Below are positions 1 through 9,540 of a stretch of DNA of 64,000 bases, one piece after another. The stretch comes from Arachidicoccus sp. GTDB taxonomy: Bacteria; Bacteroidota; Bacteroidia; Chitinophagales; Chitinophagaceae. The position numbers and the translations under genes were made by a program. Each line of letters begins with the position of its first letter. Within the stretch, counting starts at the first letter, position 1. The stretch lies in contig JAPWKH010000018.1 in NCBI GenBank assembly GCA_028283605.1, positions 186,001 through 250,000 of the forward strand. Direction: 5' to 3'. The notes under the pieces are model-generated. The model was not told the DNA's origin. It ran no database searches and saw only the letters and a list, made by a program, of their open reading frames with translations.

Positions 1-1698
1 TCTTCGGGTGATCAAGTCATTGATTTTGGACAAAATTTGGTAGGATGGGTACGGTTTAAAGTTAGCGGGGGAAATTCCGGAGATACCGTAATTTTATCCC
101 ATGCAGAAGTTTTGGATAAACAAGGAAATTTTTATACTGATAATTTAAGAACAGCTAAAGCGGAGGACATATATATATTAAACGGGAAATCAGTAGAGGA
201 AACATTTCATCCACATTTTACATGGCATGGCTTTCGTTATGTAAAAATCAAAGGATATCCCGGTGAAATAAAAAGGGAAAACTTTGAGGCTGTGGCATTA
301 TACTCCAATATGCCATCCACCGGTACTTTTGTAACATCAGATACTTTGATCAATCAGTTGCAGCATAATATTCAATGGGGCCAGAAAGGAAATTTTCTTG
401 ATGTTCCTACCGATTGTCCTCAAAGAGATGAAAGGCTTGGCTGGACAGGAGATGCACAGGTTTTTTTCCGCACTGCATCTTTTAACAGAAACGTATATAA
501 TTTTTTCAATAAATGGTTAGGAGATATCGCGGCAGACCAAAAACCAAACGGATTGGTTCCGGACGTAATTCCGGATGTATTGGGTGGAAACGGAGGATCT
601 TCTGGATGGGCAGATGCGGCTGCTATTATTCCATGGAACATGTATATAACTTACGGCGACAGAAATATTTTGGCGAAGCAATACGCAAGTATGAAATCCT
701 TGGTCAGTTATATGACGGCTTCAAGCAAAAACTATTTATGGAATAACGGAAGAAATTTCGGTGACTGGTTATTCTTCAGCCCTTTTGACGATAAGGATGG
801 ACAATCAGCAGTAACTGATAAATATTTGATAGCGCAATGTTTTTTTGCGCATTCAACTCAGTTATTAGTAAACACAGCAGCTGTATTAGGAAAGAAAGAA
901 GACGTGAAATTTTATTCCGATCTACTACTGAAAATTAAAACTGCTTTCTTGAATGAATATATGACACCTACAGGGAGATTGGTTTCAGGCACACAAACAG
1001 CCTATGTACTTGCGCTGGAATTTGATATGCTTCCGGATTCATTAAGATTACAAGCCGCAAATCGTTTAGTAGAAAATATAAAAAAATACCGCAACCATAT
1101 CACTACCGGATTTTTAGGAACACCTTATATTATGGATGTATTGACAAAATTCGGCCGTACTGATGTTGCCTATCAATTGCTGTTTCAAAAAACATATCCA
1201 TCATGGTTATATCCAATAACAAAAGGCGCAACTACCATTTGGGAACGGTGGGATGGAGTTAAACCTAATGGAACCTTCGAAAATCCAGAAATGAATTCCT
1301 TTAATCATTATGCATACGGAGCAGTAGGTGATTGGATGTATCGTACAATCGGAGGAATTGATACATATAGCGATGCTCCTGGATATAAGCATGCACAAAT
1401 AAAGCCGGATGTAAAAGGACATTTTAATTCTGCTGATACAAGATTAATGACAGGATATGGATTAATCAAAAGTGCATGGAAAAAATCGGCAGACAGTCTT
1501 TGTTTAAATATTCAAATCCCCGCAAATACTATTGCTGATTTATATATTCCTATTTCTAATAAAACAAAAGAGAAAGATATCGTGGAAAATAATAATCTCC
1601 TTTCCCAAGATAAGACTATAAAAATTATAGGTAAAGAGAATGAGTATTTTGAAATACAAGTGGGTTCAGGTAATTATCAATTTAAACTTTTATATTAA
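1..1698 (+). CDS. alpha-L-rhamnosidase, GH78 (5'-truncated by window edge)
   Basis: The gene enters from the left edge in frame 1, so only the C-terminal part (565 codons) is visible. GH78 enzymes release terminal alpha-L-rhamnose from pectin side chains, flavonoid glycosides and similar glycans. The visible part begins in the beta-sandwich region with the family-typical FGQNLVGW segment. The (alpha/alpha)6 catalytic domain follows, with DVPTDCPQRDERLGWTGDAQ; its Glu (codon 430-432) is the expected general acid. A second motif, TTIWERWDG, carries the expected base Glu (codon 1243-1245). A C-terminal beta domain closes the protein. It heads a same-strand run of carbohydrate-active genes. A TTG codon at 37 lies inside a conserved motif and is not a start. 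Family assignment is firm; substrate is inferred. Confidence 0.93.
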   Translation, partial: SSGDQVIDFGQNLVGWVRFKVSGGNSGDTVILSHAEVLDKQGNFYTDNLRTAKAEDIYILNGKSVEETFHPHFTWHGFRYVKIKGYPGEIKRENFEAVALYSNMPSTGTFVTSDTLINQLQHNIQWGQKGNFLDVPTDCPQRDERLGWTGDAQVFFRTASFNRNVYNFFNKWLGDIAADQKPNGLVPDVIPDVLGGNGGSSGWADAAAIIPWNMYITYGDRNILAKQYASMKSLVSYMTASSKNYLWNNGRNFGDWLFFSPFDDKDGQSAVTDKYLIAQCFFAHSTQLLVNTAAVLGKKEDVKFYSDLLLKIKTAFLNEYMTPTGRLVSGTQTAYVLALEFDMLPDSLRLQAANRLVENIKKYRNHITTGFLGTPYIMDVLTKFGRTDVAYQLLFQKTYPSWLYPITKGATTIWERWDGVKPNGTFENPEMNSFNHYAYGAVGDWMYRTIGGIDTYSDAPGYKHAQIKPDVKGHFNSADTRLMTGYGLIKSAWKKSADSLCLNIQIPANTIADLYIPISNKTKEKDIVENNNLLSQDKTIKIIGKENEYFEIQVGSGNYQFKLLY

Positions 1699-1809
1699 AA
1701 TATTGAAGTTGAATCAAACAAGTAGTTGAGTAAATTACAATTACTAATCATATTTTTTAATCCTTTTATACAAAAAGAATTATATAACAATACAATACCA
1801 TTGTTCTTT

Positions 1810-3375
1810 ATGACAACTTTCCAATTAATCTTAAAAAATATAGCTTTTTTCATATGTTCATTTCTTATGACAGGCTATAGTTCATTATTAGCTCAAAACA
1901 TTCATGAATACAACATTGCATCTTACGGCGCAGTCGGCAACGGACAAACTTTAAACACGAAAGCGATACAAAATGTGATCGACAAGGCAAGCGCACAAGG
2001 CGGCGGCGCAGTTATTATTCCCGAAGGTAAATTCTTAACAGGCACACTTGAAATGAAAAGCAATGTAGAATTGCGTTTGGAGAAAAACGCGGTTTTGCTG
2101 GGAAGCACCAATCCTTTCGATTATCCTGCTCATGAAATGAAAGATCATCCTCAAAGCCCTAAACAAGATGATAATTCTTCTCTAGCACTTTTAGTTGCCT
2201 ATCGTGCTCAAAATATTGCGATTACAGGAAATGGGACTATTGACGGACAAGGCACGGCACTAGCATTGAATGTGGATAGTTTATATTATCTCGGTGTTAT
2301 CAAAGATCCAAATCATTCCAGCAGGCCTAACGAGAAAGTAAGACCAAAGCTTTTTCTTTTTTCGTTATGTAAAAATATTAATTTGGAAAATGCCACTTTA
2401 AAAAATTCCGCCTGCTGGGGATTATCTTTTGAACTATGTGAAAATCTCACGTTTCATAAACTTACTGTAATCAACCGTGCTTACTGGAACAATGATGGTA
2501 CAGATATTACCGATTGCAAAAACGTAAAAATTACGGACTGCGATTTCAGTTCAGCAGATGATGGTATTTGTCTGAAATCATATTATCCCGGTTACTGCGA
2601 TGATTCATTTTATATTGCCAATTGCACAGTTCGTTCGGGAGCAAGCGCTATAAAATTTGGAACTGCATCTTACGGCGGGTTTAAAAATATTGTTATTGAC
2701 AATATAAAAATATTTGACACCTACCGATCTGCAATCGCAATTGAATCGGTGGATGGTGGTGATATTGAAAATATTAAGGTAACAAACATTACTGCAAAGA
2801 ATACGGGCAATGCAATTTTTATTCGGTTAGGTAACAGGATAAGAAAACAACCGGGTCAGGTTAAAAACATTTACATAGGCAATATAAGTGTACAAATACC
2901 ATTTGGCCGGCCGGATATTAATTATGACTTAAGAGCGGAAGAACCTTCTTATCACAATCCATTTTCTTCTTCTATAACAGGTATTACAGGCTATAATGTA
3001 AAAGACATTACACTTGAAAATATTGATATTATTTATCCCGGAAGAGCATCTAAAGCACAGGCATATTTTCCTTTGTGGAGATTAAAAGATTTTCCTGAAA
3101 GAACAGGCAGCTATCCGGAATTTTCAATGTTTGGAGAAATGCCCGCGTGGGGCTTTTATGTTCGCCATGCAGAGAATATAAAAATGAAAAATATTGTGTT
3201 GAAATTAGATAATGAAGATTTTCGGCCTGCCTTTGTTTTTGATGATGTAAGCAATATAGAGTTAGATAAGATAAGCCTTCCTGCCGGTTATCAAAAAAAT
3301 CAAATCATTGTAAAAGACGGTAAAGAAGTTAAATTAAATGAATCAGATAAATTGAAAGTTGAATTATTAAATTAG
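1810..3375 (+). CDS. GH28 polygalacturonase-like glycoside hydrolase
   Basis: A 521-residue secreted protein with the right-handed beta-helix (pectin-lyase-like) fold of GH28, which cleaves galacturonate or rhamnogalacturonan linkages by inversion. I chose the ATG at 1810 because it is followed directly by a signal peptide ending near SLLAQ; the frame stays open to a TTG at 1726 but the extra residues look non-coding. Catalytic acids are visible as DGTD (D229, D232) and ADDG (D250, D251). The usual GHG motif of classical polygalacturonases is replaced by SGASAIKFG, so the substrate may be a rhamnogalacturonan or an oligosaccharide end rather than plain polygalacturonan. It lies 111 bp after a GH78 gene and just before an esterase, consistent with joint pectin breakdown. 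Confidence 0.9.
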   Translation: MTTFQLILKNIAFFICSFLMTGYSSLLAQNIHEYNIASYGAVGNGQTLNTKAIQNVIDKASAQGGGAVIIPEGKFLTGTLEMKSNVELRLEKNAVLLGSTNPFDYPAHEMKDHPQSPKQDDNSSLALLVAYRAQNIAITGNGTIDGQGTALALNVDSLYYLGVIKDPNHSSRPNEKVRPKLFLFSLCKNINLENATLKNSACWGLSFELCENLTFHKLTVINRAYWNNDGTDITDCKNVKITDCDFSSADDGICLKSYYPGYCDDSFYIANCTVRSGASAIKFGTASYGGFKNIVIDNIKIFDTYRSAIAIESVDGGDIENIKVTNITAKNTGNAIFIRLGNRIRKQPGQVKNIYIGNISVQIPFGRPDINYDLRAEEPSYHNPFSSSITGITGYNVKDITLENIDIIYPGRASKAQAYFPLWRLKDFPERTGSYPEFSMFGEMPAWGFYVRHAENIKMKNIVLKLDNEDFRPAFVFDDVSNIELDKISLPAGYQKNQIIVKDGKEVKLNESDKLKVELLN

Positions 3376-3401
3376 TAGTTTTTGAGGATAAAATTTTTAA
3401 C

Positions 3402-4280
3402 ATGAAGATTAAAATTGAAAAAACGATTTTTCTATATTTTTTCTCAGTCGTTTGTTGCAGTATGGCACTTGCCCAAAAAGTGATTCCGCTGTATGATGCC
3501 AATAAAATTCCTTTTGCAAAAGAAGGAACGGAAATTCCGAGATTGACTTGTTACATTCCTGAACACAAGGGCAGTGACATTGCCGTAATCGTTTGTTCGG
3601 GTGGTTCATATGGCGGACGGGCAAATAACGTGGAAGGCATTCCCGCATGTAAAAAACTGAATGAAGCGGGCATCACTGCATTTCTTTTGGATTATCGTGT
3701 TCCCAACGCCTCTAAGATGGAACATAAAGAAATTGTTCCATTCACGGATGCGCAAAAGGCGATTGAATATGTAAGGGAGAATGCGAAACAATATGCCATC
3801 AATCCACATAAGCTTGGTATAATGGGTTTTTCAGCTGGCGGACATTTGGTTACAACAGTCGAAACGCACTTCGATACGACGGCTTTGGCAAATCCTAAAA
3901 ACATAAATTTTCGTCCTGATTTTGTTGTTGCAGTATATCCTGTGGTGAGCTTTGCAGACAGCCTTACACATTTACAATCGCGCAATAATTTAATTGGTCC
4001 CGATATAACTTTTGATAATATAAAAAAATACTCCAATGAATTACAGGTAACAGCAAAAACGCCACCTACATTTATTGTTGCAGCAGTGGATGATAATGTG
4101 GTAAAAGTGGAAAACAGTTTATATTTGGAAGCTGCATTGAGGCAGCACAGGGTTCCTGTAAGAATGTTTTTATATGCCAAGGGTGGACACGGTTTTGGCA
4201 TAAATAATAAAACGGCAATCGTTCAATGGACCGAACCTTGTATCAAATGGATACGTTCCGAAAAGTGGAATAGAAAATAA
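3402..4280 (+). CDS. secreted alpha/beta hydrolase, probable carbohydrate acetylesterase
   Basis: A 292-residue alpha/beta hydrolase with an N-terminal signal peptide ending near MALAQ. The nucleophile elbow GFSAGG places the catalytic Ser at 144, the late GGHGFG motif gives His263, and VAAVDDN near residue 223 carries the likely acid. An oxyanion-type segment CSGGSYGG lies near residues 66-73. Proteins of this class next to plant polysaccharide hydrolases often remove acetyl (or feruloyl) esters so that glycosidases can act. Here it sits 26 bp after GH28 and ahead of a GH78, which supports de-esterification of acetylated pectin; that role is inference. Fold and catalytic triad are seen in the sequence. 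A generic esterase or dienelactone-hydrolase-like function cannot be excluded. Confidence 0.85.
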   Translation: MKIKIEKTIFLYFFSVVCCSMALAQKVIPLYDANKIPFAKEGTEIPRLTCYIPEHKGSDIAVIVCSGGSYGGRANNVEGIPACKKLNEAGITAFLLDYRVPNASKMEHKEIVPFTDAQKAIEYVRENAKQYAINPHKLGIMGFSAGGHLVTTVETHFDTTALANPKNINFRPDFVVAVYPVVSFADSLTHLQSRNNLIGPDITFDNIKKYSNELQVTAKTPPTFIVAAVDDNVVKVENSLYLEAALRQHRVPVRMFLYAKGGHGFGINNKTAIVQWTEPCIKWIRSEKWNRK

Positions 4281-4313
4281 GAACATAGTTGTTTCACATA
4301 ATTATTCCATGTC

Positions 4314-4340
4314 TTTCATTCAATATCCTATTGGATGAAA
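4314..4340 (+). other. intra-cluster hairpin upstream of GH78
   Basis: An 11-bp inverted repeat with one G-T pair and a 5-nt loop lies between the esterase stop and the next GH78 start (arms 4314-4324 and 4330-4340). It has no T run directly after it, so it is not a standard terminator. It could stabilise or process the transcript between the two genes. Pairing is seen; the role is unknown. Confidence 0.35.
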
Positions 4341-4362
4341 TAATATTAAATTTTTTTAATTA

Positions 4363-6708
4363 ATGACTATTATTTTTCGTAGAATCTACACGGTGTTACA
4401 ACTGTTTATTACTTCAATTATAGTAATCAATGCAAGTGCACAAACTGCTTCTGAACCAATTGACTTACGCGTAGACCTTATATTGAATGCAGATAAAGTA
4501 TGGAAAAACGGTTTTGAAGTGGACAAAAGTTTAGCGCAGGCTGCCAAAGAAAATGATGTTTATCAAACTGCACGCATAGCGAGTGCTAAGCCTTGGTTTT
4601 CATGGGTCATGAACGGTGGCAAAAAAAGTACTTTCCAAACTGCTTACCAGATACTGGTTGCTTCATCGCCCGCTAAACTCGGTTCAGGTATTGGAGATAT
4701 GTGGAATTCGGGCAAAGTAAATTCCGACCGTCAATTGGGAATTGCGTACAATGGAAAGCAATTGGCGCCCAATACAGTTTACTATTGGCAAGTAAAAATT
4801 TGGGACAACAAAGGGTTGCCCTCTGAAAATTCCAAACAATCCACATTTCTTACCGACAGTATTTTAAAGCCTTACCAGACTCCTCACACGCCTTTGGTAA
4901 AAACAGTTCAACAGCCTTTGCATGAAAATCATTTGGACAATGGCAATACTTTTTATGATTTCGGAAAAGACGCTTTTGGTCAATTGGCTTTTCTAATTCA
5001 TTCTGATGGCGAGAAAGATACTTTACTTGTTCACGTAGGAGAAGCTACGGACAATAAAGGTCATGTGGAAAGAAAACCAAGAGGTGTAGTCCGATATCAG
5101 CTGCTAAAAATTCCGTTGAAAAAAGGAGAAAATTATTATCATCCTATATTTAAAGTAAGTAGACTTAGTACAGGACCTCGGTCTATTCTTATGCCTGCAT
5201 ATATTGGAGAAGTAATGCCTTTTAGATACGTAGAAATAGAACAGCCAAATGTGGATATAAAAGTGGTAAAAGCGGAACGCTATGCGGTCAACTATGTATT
5301 TGATGATACGGCTAGCGAATTTGAAAGTTCTGATACTATATTGAACAAGGTTTGGGATTTATGTAAGCATACGATGAAGGCTACAAGCTTTACGGGGCTT
5401 TATATTGACGGTGATAGGGAACGTACGCCTTATGAGGCGGATGCGCTCATTAATCAGCTTTCGCAATATGCATCGGATGCCGAATATAATATGGCAAAAC
5501 GTTCTCTGGATTATTTGGTTTTTCATGCTACATGGCCTACGGAATGGTCTTTGCAGAACCCATTGATAGCCTGGAATGATTACCTGTATTCAGGTGATAT
5601 ACGTACCGTAAAAAAACTTTATGAAGACCTGAAGCCTAAAACCTTATTGTCCTTGGCGCGTGCAGATGGTTTGGTTAGCGCCAGTCTCGGCAAACAAGAC
5701 AGTAGTTTTGCGAAATCCCTTCACTTGATAAATTTCGATGGAAAGGCTGCCATCAGGGATATTGTAGACTGGCCGCAGAAAGGCGGCGTGGGGCTGTCTC
5801 CAGATGCGTTGGGAGAGACGGATGGATTTGTTTTTACGGACTATAATTCGGTTGTGAATGCGTTCCATTACGCTTCGTTGGTTTGTATGAAGAAATTAGC
5901 CTTGGCTTTAAACAAAAAATCAGATGTGGATTTTTATGAACAAAAAGCAGCACAGGCAAAACAATCATTTCAACACATTTTCATAGATTCAATATCTGGT
6001 CTTGTAAAAGACGGCGAAGGAACCTTGCATAGTTCCTTACATGCCAATATGATGGCCTTAGCTTTTGGCTTGGTGCCACAACAAAACATATCAAAGGTTC
6101 TGTCTTTTATTCAGTCCAGAGGAATGGCATGCAGCGTATATGGCGCACAGTTTTTACTGGATGCTTTGTATGATGCAAATGATGCCGATTATGGATTGAA
6201 ACTATTGACATCAACAGACAAACGTAGTTGGTACAATATGATTCGCACGGGATCAACCATGACTACGGAAGCATGGGACACGGAATACAAGGGCAATCAG
6301 GACTGGAACCATGCCTGGGGCAGTGCACCAGCCAATATTATTGTTGAAAAGCTGATGGGCGTCATGCCATTGTCACCTGCTTTCGGCAACATCCAAATAA
6401 AACCCCGTGCAGGGAAATTGAAGCATGCAAGTCTTAAACTTGCAACATTAAGAGGAAGCGTAAATGTGGCGTTTGAAAATGAAGATCAGTCTTTTTATTT
6501 AGAAACATATTTGCCGCCAAATACAAAAGGGATAATTTATTTGCCGCGAAAAAACGCATCAGATCTGCTTTATAGAAATGGAAAAAGAATCGTTGCTTTG
6601 CATGATAATGATTTTTGGCTTGTTAAAGATGTAAGTGCAGGAAAAGATATTTGGCAGGTTAAATACATGCAGAAGAGAAGCTTTCAGAACGAGGCAACAA
6701 AAGAATAA
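4363..6708 (+). CDS. alpha-L-rhamnosidase, GH78
   Basis: A complete 781-residue secreted GH78-family protein. The N-terminus is a signal peptide ending near INASAQ, followed by an Ig-like domain typical of the family, a beta-sandwich region, the (alpha/alpha)6 barrel and a C-terminal beta domain. The general-acid motif reads DGDRERTPYEAD (Glu353) instead of the DCPQRDER form in the first GH78, and the base motif reads MTTEAWDTE (Glu636). It therefore belongs to a different GH78 subgroup and may act on another linkage or aglycone. It starts 82 bp after the esterase and ends 46 bp before the next GH78, so all are likely cotranscribed. Family firm, substrate unproven. Confidence 0.92.
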   Translation: MTIIFRRIYTVLQLFITSIIVINASAQTASEPIDLRVDLILNADKVWKNGFEVDKSLAQAAKENDVYQTARIASAKPWFSWVMNGGKKSTFQTAYQILVASSPAKLGSGIGDMWNSGKVNSDRQLGIAYNGKQLAPNTVYYWQVKIWDNKGLPSENSKQSTFLTDSILKPYQTPHTPLVKTVQQPLHENHLDNGNTFYDFGKDAFGQLAFLIHSDGEKDTLLVHVGEATDNKGHVERKPRGVVRYQLLKIPLKKGENYYHPIFKVSRLSTGPRSILMPAYIGEVMPFRYVEIEQPNVDIKVVKAERYAVNYVFDDTASEFESSDTILNKVWDLCKHTMKATSFTGLYIDGDRERTPYEADALINQLSQYASDAEYNMAKRSLDYLVFHATWPTEWSLQNPLIAWNDYLYSGDIRTVKKLYEDLKPKTLLSLARADGLVSASLGKQDSSFAKSLHLINFDGKAAIRDIVDWPQKGGVGLSPDALGETDGFVFTDYNSVVNAFHYASLVCMKKLALALNKKSDVDFYEQKAAQAKQSFQHIFIDSISGLVKDGEGTLHSSLHANMMALAFGLVPQQNISKVLSFIQSRGMACSVYGAQFLLDALYDANDADYGLKLLTSTDKRSWYNMIRTGSTMTTEAWDTEYKGNQDWNHAWGSAPANIIVEKLMGVMPLSPAFGNIQIKPRAGKLKHASLKLATLRGSVNVAFENEDQSFYLETYLPPNTKGIIYLPRKNASDLLYRNGKRIVALHDNDFWLVKDVSAGKDIWQVKYMQKRSFQNEATKE

Positions 6709-6754
6709 TGCTCTCAATATTGTCTTAAAATATTTTAGGTTAAAAATTTATTTC

Positions 6755-7879
6755 ATGCTAATCTCACATAAAACTTTAAAAGTTTACGGCTTAATATCTT
6801 TGCTCGTTTATTCATCTTTTTCAGCAGGGTTTATTTCAGCGCAATCAATTCATATAAAAAATTTGAAATGCGAGTATCTTGAAAATCCTATTGGAATAGA
6901 TAATATGCACCCACGATTTACCTGGCAGATTGATGATTCTTCGCACGGTGTTTATCAAACCGCATATCAGCTTATTGTGGGAACAGATTCTTCTGATATT
7001 GCAATAGTGAAAGGAAGCATTTCTCAAACCAATAAAATAATTTCATCACACAATCTTGCGATATATTCCGGAAAAGAACTAAGACCATTTACTAAATATT
7101 ATTGGAAAGTTGCTGCATGGATAAATAATAAACAATTTATCTCTCCTGTACAATCATTCGAAACAGGAATGCTTTCTGTAAGCGATTGGAAAGGATCATG
7201 GATCAGCGATGGAGAAAATATAAATTTAAAACCCGCACCTTATTTCAGAAAAGAGTTTGATGCAGCGAAGTCTATAAAGTCTGCAAGAGCCTATATTACC
7301 GCCGCAGGTTTGTATGAATTATATATCAACGGAAAAAGAATCGGCGACCATCGGTTGGATCCTGCATTTACACGCTTTGATCGCCGAACATTGTATGTTA
7401 CTTATGATATTACCCAACAAATTCAATCAGGAAAAAATGCAATAGGTGTAATACTCGGCAACGGCTGGTACAATTTTCAGTCGCAAGCCGTTTGGGATTA
7501 TGAACGTGCTCCATGGCGCAACCGGCCTGCATTTTGTATGGATTTGAGAATAACTTATACAGATGGAACAGAAGAAACGATAAGCTCCGACAGAAGCTGG
7601 AAAACATCTCTCGGGCCAATAGTTTACAATAGCATTTATACAGGCGAACATTATGATGCAAGGTTGGAACAGCAAGGCTGGAATGAGATAAACTATGATG
7701 ACGGTAAATGGAAGAATGCAATTTACCGCAAATCGCCTGCGGAATATATTACCGCCGAAGCTATGCAGCCGATCAGGAATGTGGAAGAAATAGGGCCTGT
7801 AAGCATTACCAAGAAAAATGATTCAGATTATATATTCAATTTGGACGCAACATTGCAGGCGTTACTCGCATTGCGTTGA
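6755..7879 (+). pseudogene. GH78 alpha-L-rhamnosidase, N-terminal fragment of frameshifted gene
   Basis: This is the first half of a third GH78 gene. The ATG at 6755 starts a signal peptide ending near GFISAQ; the frame is open further upstream but reads over the end of the previous gene. An Ig-like N-terminal domain follows (with the family motif HPRFTWQ) and then the rhamnose-binding type beta-sandwich (YELYINGKRIGDHRLDP). At residue 362 the reading frame is lost: the family motif FGRNIAG is encoded only in the neighbouring frame, and this frame adds a short unrelated tail and stops at 7879. The continuation is at 7843-9444. One missing T at 7840-7842 would restore a protein of about 896 residues, a normal GH78 length. 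Confidence 0.88.
7838..7846 (+). other. single-base frameshift site in GH78
   Basis: The bases AATTTGGAC encode N-L-D in the upstream frame, but reading one base back gives N-F-G, matching the conserved FGxN motif of GH78 (compare FGQN at the start of the window). The site has only three consecutive T and does not fit the classical X-XXY-YYZ slippery heptamer. A lost T, real or from sequencing, is the simplest explanation. Confidence 0.8.
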
Positions 7880-9444
7880 ACGGAGATTCGGGACTTGTAG
7901 TTCGCGTTATACATGCAGAGCGGTTGGATAAAAAAGGAAATTTAGACCAATCGAATGTGGACTATTTTTTATCGGATAAAACAAAAAGTTACGATCCTTT
8001 TGCTACCGATATTTATACATTAAGCGGAAAAGGAGAGGAGACGTTTATGCCTCATTTCGATTACAAAGGATTTCAATACATAGAAGTAAAAGCTGATAAA
8101 CCTATAGCCTTAAATAAAGAAAATCTTACAGCCTATTTTATGCATAGCGATGTGCCGCCTGTCGGAAAAATTCAAACATCCAACGAATTGCTGAACAAAA
8201 TTTATGCAGCAACAAATGCTTCTTATTTATCCAATCTTTTCGGTTATCCTACGGATTGTCCAACGCGTGAAAAGAACGGCTGGACAGGTGATGCGCACAT
8301 TGCAAGCGAAACGGGGTTATATAATTTTGATGCAATTACTGTTTATGAAAAATGGTTAAGAGATATGCGCGATGAACAGCAGCCAAATGGTATGTTGCCT
8401 TCTATTATTCCAACAGATGGCTGGGGTTACGAATGGGGTAATGGACTGGATTGGACAAGCGCAGTAGCTATAATACCATGGAACGTATATTTATTTTATG
8501 GCGACACAAAAATATTAAGCGATAATTATGAAAATATAAAAAGTTACGTAGATCACGTTGCGGATTTGTATCCTGGCGGACTCACGGATTGGGGACTTGG
8601 CGATTGGGCGCCGTTAAAATCTAAAACACCTGTGGAATTAACTTCATCTGTTTACTATTATGCGGATGCAACAATATTATCAAAAGCTGCGAAGATTCTC
8701 GGAAAGAAAGACGATTATATAAAATACAATTCTCTCGCCGAAAAAATTAAGAATGCTATAAACAAAAAATACCTTAATTCACAAAAAGGAATTTATGCAG
8801 AAGGTTATCAAACGGAATTAAGTGTTCCGCTGTATTGGGGCATTGTACCGGACAGCTTGAAAATAAAGGTTGCAAAAAATCTTGCCGATTCTGTTGCTTC
8901 AAACAATTATCATTTGGATGTTGGCATACTTGGAGCAAAAGCTGTATTAGGCGCTTTAAGCGATAACGGCCAAGCGGAGACTGCTTATAAATTAGCTTCT
9001 CAAAATACTTTCCCTTCATGGGGATGGTGGATCGTTAACGGCGCAACTACTTTGTATGAAAACTGGAATATTACGTTGAACCGGGATTTATCTTTGAATC
9101 ATATTATGTTTGGCGAAATTGGTGCATGGCTGTATAAATCACTTGGCGGTATCAAACCCGATGAGAACAATGCAGGATTTAAAACCATATTATTAAAGCC
9201 GAATTTTGTTGAAGGGTTGAACGCTTTTTATGCGGAGCATACAAGCCCATACGGAAAAATTATTTCTTCATGGAATCGCAATGGAAAGCAAATAATTTAT
9301 AATGTTAATATACCCGCCAATTCTTCCGCTATCCTTTATTTTCCGGTACAAAAAGATCAATCGGTTTATTTAGATGGCAAGAAAATAAAAAATCCACAAG
9401 GCTTTTCGGTAATATCCGGAAGTTATTCATTTGTTATTAAATAA
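7876..9444 (+). pseudogene. GH78 alpha-L-rhamnosidase, C-terminal catalytic fragment
   Basis: This is the second half of the frameshifted GH78; homologous coding continues upstream to about 7843. It holds the complete (alpha/alpha)6 catalytic domain: YPTDCPTREKNGWTGDAH with the acid Glu at codon 8269-8271, GLDWTSAVAIIPWN, and GATTLYENWN with the base Glu at codon 9058-9060, then the C-terminal beta domain. No internal stop or loss of a catalytic residue is visible, which argues for a recent or artefactual frameshift rather than long decay. The ATG at 7876 is unlikely to start a functional protein because there is no export signal and the N-terminal domains are missing. The next gene is a GH76, 96 bp downstream. 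Confidence 0.88.
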
Positions 9445-9458
9445 TTTTTTGGCTCTGT

Positions 9459-9510
9459 ATTTTATGAATTTCTTTCAAGCGCTGATTTATTCAACATTCA
9501 TTCATAAAAT
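9459..9510. repeat. 11-bp inverted repeat between GH78 and GH76
   Basis: Two perfect 11-bp arms (ATTTTATGAAT at 9459-9469 and its complement at 9500-9510) are separated by 30 bp in the only larger gap of the distal cluster. The spacing suits a looped mRNA element or a regulator site better than a terminator. Observation only. Confidence 0.35.
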
Positions 9511-9540
9511 TTATAGGATAACTATTTCAAAATTTATATA

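Noticed and set aside
3692-4201. 169-codon open frame on the minus strand inside the esterase gene
   Set aside because: It lies fully antisense to a gene with signal peptide and catalytic triad, and its translation has no recognisable domain.
7838-7846. Programmed -1 frameshift in GH78
   Set aside because: The heptamer is not of the X-XXY-YYZ form, no strong stem follows at the right distance, and GH78 enzymes are not known to use recoding.
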